From: Opitutia bacterium
GTDB taxonomy: Bacteria > Verrucomicrobiota > Verrucomicrobiia > Opitutales > UBA953
NCBI GenBank assembly: GCA_021204635.1
Contig: JAJPZB010000038.1
Coordinates: 1 to 16,190, forward strand
Length of the DNA: 16,190 nucleotides
Direction of reading: 5' to 3'
Positions 11,144-16,190 of this stretch are shown here, piece by piece. Position numbers and translations under genes: made by a program. Position 1 is the first letter of the stretch. Each line of letters opens with the position of its first letter. The notes beneath the pieces were generated by a model. It saw only the letters and a program-made list of their open reading frames with translations, was not told the DNA's origin and searched no databases.

Positions 11144-12297
11144 ACTACAATTGGAAAGAGCGGCGGGAACGCGCGGCGTATCTCGCGTTGGAAGACGGAA
11201 CCGTGTTTCGCGGATACTCGGTGGGCGCGGCGAAAAACTGCGTCGGCGAGGCGGTTTTCAACACGGGCATGACCGGATATCAGGAAATTTTGACCGACCC
11301 TTCGTACACGGGGCAGTTCGTTGCGATGACGGCGCCCGAAATCGGAAACTACGGTGTCACGCCGGGCGAGGACGACGAATCGGAAAAATTTTGTGTGTCC
11401 GGCTTTGTCGTGCACGAACTGCGCGAGCCGAGCAATTGGCGCTCAAAAATTTCGCTCGGCGACGCGCTGAAAGAGCAGGGCGTCCCCGCGCTCTCGGGAA
11501 TCGACACCCGCGCGCTGACGCTGCACCTGCGCGACTACGGCTCGATGAAGGCGTTTATTTGCGCCGACGGCAGCATCCCCGAAGCCGCAGGCGTTGAGCA
11601 GGCGCAGGCGTGGGAAGGCCTCGTCGGGCAGGACTACGCGTCGCGCGTCACCTGCGCCAAACCATACATCTGGGACGAGACGGGCGAGCGCTCACGCGTG
11701 TTTGGCGCAGAGGAAATTGCCCCGATAAAATACTCCGTCGTCGCCTTCGATTTCGGCATCAAACGCGGAATTTTGCGCTGCATGCGCCGAGCCGGAATGC
11801 TCGTGGAAGTTGTGCCCGCAGGCACGCCGGCGGAAGAAGTTTTGGCAAAAAATCCGGACGGAGTTTTTCTCTCGAACGGACCTGCCGACCCCGCCGCATT
11901 GCCGCACTTTGTCGCGAACATAAAAAAATTCCACGGCAAAGTGCCGACCATGGGAATTTGCCTCGGCCACCAATTGCTCGGTCTCTCGTTTGGTGCAAAA
12001 ACAGAGCGGTTGCGCTTTGGTCACCACGGTTGCAACCATCCCGTGAAAGACCTGACGAGCGGCGAGATTGAAATTACCTCGCAAAATCACAACTACGCCG
12101 TCGTCGCGGAAACGCTGCCGGCAGATGTCGAGGTCACGCACATAAATCTGAACGACGGCACAGTCGAGGGCATGCGCCACAAAACGCTCCCGATCTTTTC
12201 CGTCCAATACCACCCCGAGGCCGCGCCGGGTCCGCATGACGCCGCGCCGCTTTTCGCGAAATTCGCAAAGCTGATGGCAGAAAATCCTGTGCGATAA
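11140..12297 (+). CDS. carA: Carbamoyl-phosphate synthase small subunit (glutaminase)
   Basis: The 385-aa small subunit hydrolyses glutamine and passes ammonia through the tunnel to CarB. The N-terminal CPSase domain is recognised by GEAVFNTGMTGYQEILTDPS (36-55) and SGIDTRALTLHLRDYGSM (119-136). The class I glutamine amidotransferase domain (about 197-385) has the nucleophile Cys274 in GICLGHQ and the catalytic His358/Glu360 in YHPEAAPGPHD; GHHGCNHPV and SQNHNYAV are also in place. Length is normal for the family (E. coli 382). It starts inside the stop of the methylase gene (ATGA, 11140-11143), so its translation probably depends on that gene. The order carB-methylase-carA is the reverse of the usual carA-carB. 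Confidence 0.98.
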   Translation: MNYNWKERRERAAYLALEDGTVFRGYSVGAAKNCVGEAVFNTGMTGYQEILTDPSYTGQFVAMTAPEIGNYGVTPGEDDESEKFCVSGFVVHELREPSNWRSKISLGDALKEQGVPALSGIDTRALTLHLRDYGSMKAFICADGSIPEAAGVEQAQAWEGLVGQDYASRVTCAKPYIWDETGERSRVFGAEEIAPIKYSVVAFDFGIKRGILRCMRRAGMLVEVVPAGTPAEEVLAKNPDGVFLSNGPADPAALPHFVANIKKFHGKVPTMGICLGHQLLGLSFGAKTERLRFGHHGCNHPVKDLTSGEIEITSQNHNYAVVAETLPADVEVTHINLNDGTVEGMRHKTLPIFSVQYHPEAAPGPHDAAPLFAKFAKLMAENPVR

Positions 12298-12341
12298 AAT
12301 TTCTGTGGACGAAGTCCTCTCTAACGCTTAAATTCTTTGCC

Positions 12342-12363
12342 GTTCTCCGAAGGTTCGGAGAAC
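12342..12363 (+). terminator. Perfect hairpin between carA and the DUF3332 gene
   Basis: GTTCTCCGAA (12342-12351) and TTCGGAGAAC (12354-12363) are exact complements with GG between them (a real loop would open to about 4-6 nt). Only ATTTCACAC follows, not a true T-run, so it is a weak terminator at best. It could be an mRNA 3' end stabiliser or an element in the leader of the next gene, 31 nt downstream. Confidence 0.5.
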
Positions 12364-12394
12364 ATTTCACACACACAAAACAATCACGATACGT

Positions 12395-12805
12395 ATGAAA
12401 AAATTAGCTATCCTCGCGGGAGCACTTGCCTCCCTCGCAATGTTCTCCGGTTGCATCGGAGACTCCAACAACACAGGCGATACATTCGCTTGCATCCGCA
12501 CGATCCACAAATACAACACCGGAGAGATCACCCAGAACAAATGGGTGAATGAAATTCTCTTCATCATCCCCGGCGGTATTTGCTATAGCATCGGCGGATT
12601 CCTCGATTGCATCGTCTTCAACTCGATCCAATTCTGGACCGGCAAAAACCCGCTCTACGCGACGACATTCACGCATGATGGCGTGGAATTCCTCGCGCAG
12701 AAAAACGTCGATGGCACGGTCGAGGTCACGAATCAGGCGACGGGAGAAAAAGTTCTCCTCTCCTATGACGAAGCGACGAAGACCTGCGTCGTCAAGGAAG
12801 CGTAA
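12395..12805 (+). CDS. DUF3332-family lipoprotein
   Basis: This 136-aa protein starts with a lipoprotein signal peptide: MKK, a hydrophobic stretch and a near-lipobox FSGC with the lipidated Cys at residue 20, so the mature protein should be tethered to the envelope. The body has the DUF3332 hallmarks: N-KWVNE (49-53), a hydrophobic segment (ILFIIPGGICYSIGGFLDCIVFN), then SIQFWTGKNPL (77-87) and a C-terminal domain with G-x-V-E-V-T. Two hydrophobic stretches suggest membrane insertion as well as the lipid anchor. The leader is A/C-rich with no SD. The gene stands alone, with hairpins on both sides. Nothing is established about the function of the family that can be used here. Confidence 0.85.
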   Translation: MKKLAILAGALASLAMFSGCIGDSNNTGDTFACIRTIHKYNTGEITQNKWVNEILFIIPGGICYSIGGFLDCIVFNSIQFWTGKNPLYATTFTHDGVEFLAQKNVDGTVEVTNQATGEKVLLSYDEATKTCVVKEA

Positions 12806-12831
12806 TTGCTCCGGTTTCGCATTGGACACGC

Positions 12832-12867
12832 AAAAAAGTCGCGGGACGTTGTTCTCGCGGCTTTTTT
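12832..12867 (+). terminator. Terminator after the DUF3332 gene
   Basis: GTCGCGGGA (12838-12846) pairs with TTCTCGCGGC (about 12853-12861, with G-T wobbles). The stem is flanked by six A on the left and six T on the right (12862-12867), so it could act in both directions. It lies 27 nt after the stop codon. Confidence 0.8.
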
Positions 12868-13049
12868 GTTTGCAAAATTTTATGAATTTTCGGTGCAAAA
12901 TCGGCGCATTTGCCGCATTTTCTCCCTTGCAACGAAAAATTCCGTGCGCAAAAATTGCAGGAACAGGGCGTGAACGGACGCGGGAACGGCTCGCCGCTCG
13001 CATACTCCGCTGACGCCGAAGATTCCAAATAAACACAAATATCTCACAC
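12868..13049 (+). promoter_or_regulatory. Intergenic leader of sucCD
   Basis: These 182 nt hold no convincing gene. A weak promoter candidate is TTGCAA, a 17-nt spacer, then AAAAAT (about 12927-12955), which is a poor -10. The last 30 nt before ATG 13050 are A/C-rich (AAATAAACACAAATATCTCAC) and have no SD, much like the leader of the DUF3332 gene. The sucCD promoter should be here, because a terminator precedes it. Confidence 0.3.
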
Positions 13050-14252
13050 ATGAATATCCACGAATACCAAGCCAAACAGCTTTTTGCGGAATTCGGCATT
13101 CCCGTTCCCGCAGGCGCTGCTTGCCACAAAGAAGAAGAATTTGCCGCCGCGGCTGACCAGATCCCCGGCGGCATCTGGGTCGTAAAAGCCCAGATTCACG
13201 CGGGTGGACGCGGCAAAGGCACGTTCACTGACGGCTACAAGGGCGGAGTTCAGGTCACCAAGACCAAAGAAGACGCCATCGCTGCGGCAAAGAAAATGCT
13301 CGGAAACACGCTCGTGACGAAGCAGACCGGCCCCGCCGGCCGCGTTGTTCGCACGATCTATTTCAACGAAGCATGCTCGATCAAGCACGAGTACTACCTC
13401 GCGATTCTTCTCGACCGCAGCTGCTCGAAACCCGTCGTCATCGCTTCCACCGAAGGCGGCATGAACATTGAGGAAGTCGCGGAAAAGACGCCCGAAAAAA
13501 TCGCGAAGGTCTGGATCGATCCCGCGATCGGAATGCGCGCATATCAGGCGACAGAACTCGCGTTCAGACTCGGCTTTGTCGGCGACGAAGCCAAGCAGTT
13601 CAAAAAGCTCGTCCTGAACCTCTACAAACTCTACGCGGCGAAAGATTGCACGCTCGTCGAAATCAACCCGATGGTCGCGACAAACGACGGCAAAATCGTC
13701 GCGCTCGACGCCAAGGTTTCGTTCGACGACAACTCGCTCTTCCGCCACCCCGAGGTCGAAGCTCTCCGCGACATCACGGAGGAAGACCCGAAGGAAGTTG
13801 AAGCGCGCAAGTTCGATTTGAACTACATCGCGCTCGACGGCTCCATCGCATGCCTCGTCAACGGCGCAGGTTTGGCGATGTCAACCATGGACATCATCAA
13901 ATACTGCGGCGGCTCTCCGGCAAACTTCCTCGACGTCGGTGGTTCGGCGACCGTGGAACAGGTCACTGCCGCGTTCCGCATCATCACGCAAGACCCGCAT
14001 GTCAAGGGAATTCTCGTCAACATTTTCGGCGGGATCATGAGCTGCCTCACGATTGCGGAAGGCATCGTCGAAGCTGCGAAGACGGTGGAAATCAAAGTTC
14101 CGCTCGTCGTTCGTCTCGAAGGAAATCAGGTCGAAGAAGGCAAGAAAGTTCTCGCCGAAAGCGGCTTGAAAATCACACCCGCAGACAGCTTGATCGATGG
14201 CGCGCGCAAGGCAGTCGCCGAAGTCAACGCGTTTGTTGCGGCGAACAAATAA
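13050..14252 (+). CDS. sucC: Succinyl-CoA synthetase (ADP-forming) beta subunit
   Basis: With SucD, this subunit converts succinyl-CoA to succinate while making a nucleoside triphosphate, in the TCA cycle. It has 400 aa (E. coli 388). The ATP-grasp N-terminus begins MNIHEYQAKQLFAEFGIPVP, with the nucleotide-binding loop WVVKAQIHAGGRGKG (43-57). The metal-binding EINP is at 204-207, and the C-terminal CoA-ligase domain has NGAGLAMSTMD (271-281), NFLDVGGSAT (292-301) and VNIFGGIM (323-330). All key blocks are intact. It is 24 nt upstream of sucD and probably the first gene of the operon. Nucleotide preference (ADP or GDP) cannot be settled by eye. Confidence 0.97.
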   Translation: MNIHEYQAKQLFAEFGIPVPAGAACHKEEEFAAAADQIPGGIWVVKAQIHAGGRGKGTFTDGYKGGVQVTKTKEDAIAAAKKMLGNTLVTKQTGPAGRVVRTIYFNEACSIKHEYYLAILLDRSCSKPVVIASTEGGMNIEEVAEKTPEKIAKVWIDPAIGMRAYQATELAFRLGFVGDEAKQFKKLVLNLYKLYAAKDCTLVEINPMVATNDGKIVALDAKVSFDDNSLFRHPEVEALRDITEEDPKEVEARKFDLNYIALDGSIACLVNGAGLAMSTMDIIKYCGGSPANFLDVGGSATVEQVTAAFRIITQDPHVKGILVNIFGGIMSCLTIAEGIVEAAKTVEIKVPLVVRLEGNQVEEGKKVLAESGLKITPADSLIDGARKAVAEVNAFVAANK

Positions 14253-14258
14253 AATTTT

Positions 14259-14263
14259 AGGAG
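14259..14263 (+). promoter_or_regulatory. Shine-Dalgarno site for sucD
   Basis: AGGAG lies 13 nt before ATG 14277, a rather long spacing. It is the only SD-like site in the 24-nt gap between sucC and sucD. Confidence 0.55.
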
Positions 14264-14276
14264 AAAGATTTAAACA

Positions 14277-15161
14277 ATGAGTATTCTCGTAAACAAAAAC
14301 ACGCGCGTCGTCGGTCAGGGAATCACCGGAAAGGCGGGTTCCAAGCACGCTCTCAACAACATCGCCTACGGCACCCAATATGTCGCGGCGGTGACGCCGG
14401 GCAAGGGCGGGCAGAAATTCAACGACAAACTGCCGGTGTTCAACACCGTGCGCGAAGCCGTTGAAAAAGAAGGCGCAAACACGTCCGTCATCTTCGTCCC
14501 GCCGCCATTTGCCGCCGAAGGAATCATGGAGGCAATTGACGCCGGCATCGAGACCATCGTCTGCATCACGGAAGGTATTCCGGTGCAAGACATGGCGCTC
14601 GTGAAGGAAAAACTCCGCCAGTCTCCCGGCACGCGCCTCATCGGGCCGAATTGCCCGGGAATCATGACGCCGGGTCAATGCAACATCGGCATCATGCCGG
14701 GCTACATCGCGCGCCCGGGCCGCGTCGGAATCGTTTCCCGCTCCGGAACTCTGACCTACGAAGGAATGTATCAGATTACCCAGCGCGGATACGGGCAATC
14801 GACATGCGTCGGCATTGGTGGCGACCCGATTCAGGGCTTGACGCACCTCGATGTCGTGAAACTCTTTAACGAAGATCCCGACACCGACGCGATTCTCATG
14901 ATTGGCGAAATCGGCGGAACCGCAGAAATCGACGCCGCAAACTACATCAAAGCGCACTGCAAGAAACCGGTCGCCGCGTTTATCGCCGGAATGACCGCTC
15001 CCGCAGGGCGCCGCATGGGCCACGCCGGTGCTGTTGTCGGCGGCAAGGGAACGTCCGCAGCCGACAAGGTTGCCGCGCTCAAAGCCGCAGGCATCTCCGT
15101 CGCGCAAACGCCCTCGCACCTCGCAGAGGCTCTTCTCGAAGTTTGGAATCCGTCCAAATAA
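14277..15161 (+). CDS. sucD: Succinyl-CoA synthetase alpha subunit
   Basis: The 294-aa alpha subunit binds CoA and carries the phosphohistidine. The Rossmann CoA-binding domain starts NTRVVGQGITGKAGSKHA (8-25). The segment TRLIGPNCPGIMTPGQ (119-134) contains the conserved Cys125. The phosphorylated active-site His is His249 in GHAGAVVGGKGTS. GGDPIQGLTHLDVV and MIGEIGGTAE are the usual subunit-contact blocks. Length matches the family (E. coli 289). It pairs with sucC immediately upstream and is followed by a strong terminator, so sucCD is a two-gene operon. Confidence 0.97.
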   Translation: MSILVNKNTRVVGQGITGKAGSKHALNNIAYGTQYVAAVTPGKGGQKFNDKLPVFNTVREAVEKEGANTSVIFVPPPFAAEGIMEAIDAGIETIVCITEGIPVQDMALVKEKLRQSPGTRLIGPNCPGIMTPGQCNIGIMPGYIARPGRVGIVSRSGTLTYEGMYQITQRGYGQSTCVGIGGDPIQGLTHLDVVKLFNEDPDTDAILMIGEIGGTAEIDAANYIKAHCKKPVAAFIAGMTAPAGRRMGHAGAVVGGKGTSAADKVAALKAAGISVAQTPSHLAEALLEVWNPSK

Positions 15162-15195
15162 TCGACAGGAAAAATTCCTGAAATTTTCTGCTCGA

Positions 15196-15229
15196 AGCGT
15201 TCCGGCAACTCTCGCCGGAACGCTTTTTT
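15196..15229 (+). terminator. Strong terminator after sucCD
   Basis: AGCGTTCCGGC (15196-15206) pairs perfectly with GCCGGAACGCT (15214-15224) over a 7-nt loop, followed by T to 15229. It is the most GC-rich and longest intrinsic terminator in the window. Confidence 0.9.
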
Positions 15230-15245
15230 GTTTGTTGCCGCGCGC

Positions 15246-15388
15246 GGGTTGGTGGTGGGATTCGGGTTAGTGGTGAGAGGGTTGGGTCGGTGGTGGGATT
15301 CGGGTTGGTGGTGGCGGTTGGGTTGGTGGTGGCAACCAACCCGCCACCACTAACCCAAGTCTCACCACAAACCCGCCACCATCCCGCC
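15246..15388. repeat. Strand-switching GGGTTGGTGGTGG array
   Basis: From 15246 to about 15333 the + strand is G-rich with five or six units of the type GGGTTGGTGGTGG, separated by short spacers (GATTC, AGA, CGGTT). From about 15334 to 15388 it becomes C-rich with the same units reversed (CCGCCACCACTAACCC). The inner arms GGGTTGGTGGTGGC (15320-15333) and GCCACCACTAACCC (15343-15356) can form a 14-bp stem with one wobble and a 9-nt loop. No gene is seen in it. It fills the space between the sucCD terminator and the HMA gene promoter. Confidence 0.85.
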
Positions 15389-15402
15389 TCGAACGCGGGC
15401 GT

Positions 15403-15431
15403 TTGACCTGCGTTCACTCGTGGGGTAAAGT
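15403..15431 (+). promoter_or_regulatory. Sigma-70-like promoter of the HMA gene
   Basis: TTGACC (15403-15408), a spacer of exactly 17 nt and TAAAGT (15426-15431) fit a housekeeping promoter. The predicted start of transcription (about 15438) is 2-4 nt before ATG 15441, so the mRNA would be almost leaderless. No SD is present before the gene, which agrees. Confidence 0.55.
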
Positions 15432-15440
15432 CTGCGCGCG

Positions 15441-15791
15441 ATGAAAACTTTGCCTCTTTTGTTGTCGATTCCGCGTGAAGTCCAGGAATGCATTTGGGTT
15501 GCGGTGATTGTGGTGCTGTTGGGTGCCGCAGCTTATCTGATAATCAAGCAGCGAAGACAGTTGCGGACTGTTGCAACAAACATGCAGGGCGGGACGGTTT
15601 ATGCTGTCGAGGGAATGCACTGCGACAATTGCAAAATGCGCGTTGAAAATGCCGTACGCAAGTTGCAGGGCGTGCAAGATGTTGTCGCAGATCCGAAGAC
15701 AAAAATGCTCGTTGTGCGAGGCGAGGTCCCCGAGGCAAAAATCAAAGAGGTTGTGGAGAATCTCGGCTTCTTTTTCCAAGGCAGGAAATAG
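15441..15791 (+). CDS. Membrane-anchored heavy-metal-associated (HMA) domain protein
   Basis: This 116-aa protein has an N-terminal membrane helix (about residues 17-36, ending KQRRQ, so the HMA part is probably cytoplasmic) and one HMA domain (about 51-116). The metal site is GMHCDNC (58-64), followed by KMRVENAVRKLQGVQDVVADPKTKMLVV, the standard beta-alpha-beta-beta order of CopZ/Atx1-like copper chaperones. Free chaperones are usually about 70 aa and soluble; this one adds an anchor, as if to hold the metal near a membrane pump. No P-type ATPase or metal regulator is in view. The start is supported by the promoter just upstream. Mercury-type or other thiophilic metal binding is possible. 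Confidence 0.88.
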   Translation: MKTLPLLLSIPREVQECIWVAVIVVLLGAAAYLIIKQRRQLRTVATNMQGGTVYAVEGMHCDNCKMRVENAVRKLQGVQDVVADPKTKMLVVRGEVPEAKIKEVVENLGFFFQGRK

Positions 15792-15798
15792 TTTGCAC

Positions 15799-15910
15799 GG
15801 TGGTGGGAATTTGAGTTGGTGGTGAGAATTTGGGTTGGTGGTGGGGATTGGGTTGGTGGTGAGAGTTTTTTTTCGGAGGGGTTGGTGGTGAGTTTTGGGT
15901 TGGTGGTGGG
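15799..15910 (+). repeat. G-rich GGTTGGTGGTG array downstream of the HMA gene
   Basis: Six units of (GG)TTGGTGGTG(G/A)G, with variable spacers (AATTTGAG, AATTTGGG, GATTGGG, AGTTTTTTTTCGGAGGG, AGTTTTGGG), lie on the + strand starting 8 nt after the HMA stop. The orientation is the same as in the methylase gene and in the left arm of the upstream array. There is no gene between 15792 and the end of the window (399 nt): the stretch is wholly made of these arrays, the 92-bp repeat and small palindromes. Confidence 0.8.
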
Positions 15911-15988
15911 GAGCAAAGTCAGGCGACGTTCAGCGAACACACTCCCTCACCGCTAACGCGGTCCCCTCCCGCTAACTTAGCGGGAGAA
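15897..15988 (+). repeat. 92-bp direct repeat, copy 1
   Basis: It starts with the array core GGGTTGGTGGTGGGG, continues with AGCAAAGTCAGGCGACG and contains two palindromes: ACCGC/GCGGT (15949-15953 / 15958-15962, loop TAAC) and CTCCCGCTAA/TTAGCGGGAG (15966-15975 / 15977-15986). It is identical to copy 2 over all 92 bases. The bases before it (from about 15855: GGTGAGAG, a T-run, CGGAGG) are also similar to copy 2 with small indels. The paired palindromes resemble REP-type elements, but no known family is claimed. Confidence 0.9.
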
Positions 15989-16023
15989 TTACGTTGGTGC
16001 TCCTGCATCGCAGGTGGGTAGCC

Positions 16024-16110
16024 GGGTTGGTGGTGGCGGCAAGTGCCGCGATGTGAGTTTGTGGTGAGAGTTTTTTCGGAGGGTTGGTGGTGGAAGTTGG
16101 GTTGGTGGTG
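16024..16110 (+). repeat. G-rich array units between the two 92-bp copies
   Basis: GGGTTGGTGGTGGC is at 16024-16037, GTGGTGAGAG at 16061-16070, GGGTTGGTGG at 16081-16090 and the start of copy 2 at 16099. Two more small palindromes sit here or just before: CCTGC/GCAGG (16002-16006 / 16010-16014) and GCGGCA/TGCCGC (16036-16041 / 16044-16049), the latter fused directly to an array unit. Confidence 0.7.
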
Positions 16111-16190
16111 GGGAGCAAAGTCAGGCGACGTTCAGCGAACACACTCCCTCACCGCTAACGCGGTCCCCTCCCGCTAACTTAGCGGGAGAA
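16099..16190 (+). repeat. 92-bp direct repeat, copy 2
   Basis: Identical to copy 1, 202 nt downstream of it, with the same two palindromes (16151-16164 and 16168-16188). The window ends at the last matching base, so the true repeat may be longer and further copies may follow. Confidence 0.9.

Noticed and set aside
12342..12363. Operator for a dimeric repressor
   Set aside because: The exact palindrome could be one, but its centre spacing is only 2 nt and no other copy is present in the window, so a transcript hairpin is the simpler reading.
12549..13013. Overlapping + strand frame of 154 codons
   Set aside because: Overlaps the DUF3332 gene in another frame, crosses its terminator and is Arg/Ser-rich with no domain.
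15246..16190. CRISPR array
   Set aside because: The units are 10-20 nt, irregular, with spacers made of the same G-rich sequence; no constant repeat with unique spacers and no cas genes.

Overview
The window is a gene-dense stretch, about 55-60% GC by eye, in which every supported gene lies on the + strand. It looks like a bacterial chromosome. The gene content (GldA/GldF/GldG-type ABC cluster with a DUF4340 protein, carbamoyl-phosphate synthase, ADP-type succinyl-CoA ligase, a DUF3332 lipoprotein) and the mixed use of Shine-Dalgarno and SD-less starts would fit a Verrucomicrobiota/PVC-type organism, possibly Opitutae-like. This is an inference from style and gene content and should not be treated as a taxonomic assignment. 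No rRNA, tRNA, CRISPR array, transposase or phage gene was seen.

Layout. (1) 1-5808: the tail of an upstream gene, then a four-gene ABC-2 type cluster: ATPase, six-helix permease, GldG-like auxiliary protein and a DUF4340 membrane-anchored protein. Together they form the ATPase, channel and extracytoplasmic parts of one exporter or envelope-assembly machine of the gliding-motility (Gld) type. A STAS-domain protein (5836-6336) follows and ends at a terminator. (2) 6337-6577: a gene-free leader with a structured hairpin and a strong intrinsic terminator. (3) 6578-12297: carB, a DNA adenine methyltransferase-like gene, then carA. This order is unusual, because a methylase sits between the two subunits of one enzyme and carA starts inside its stop codon (ATGA). 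(4) 12395-12805: a small DUF3332 lipoprotein with its own terminator. (5) 13050-15161: sucC-sucD, the two subunits of succinyl-CoA synthetase, closed by a strong terminator. (6) 15162-16190: a repeat-rich region holding one small gene, a membrane-anchored heavy-metal-associated (HMA) protein with a nearly leaderless promoter.

The most striking signal is a G-rich repeat family with core GGGTTGGTGGTGG and a unit of about 15 nt. It appears in four places: as 27 extra residues (NPATT units, C-rich strand) in the linker between the two halves of CarB; as six pentapeptide units (GLVAD-like, G-rich strand) near the N-terminus of the methylase; as a strand-switching inverted array upstream of the HMA gene; and as arrays downstream of it. 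The last arrays are mixed with a 92-bp perfect direct repeat that carries two palindromes. The repeat therefore occupies both intergenic DNA and reading frames of conserved genes, always in multiples of three inside genes. Its core resembles known two-tetrad G-quadruplex sequences.
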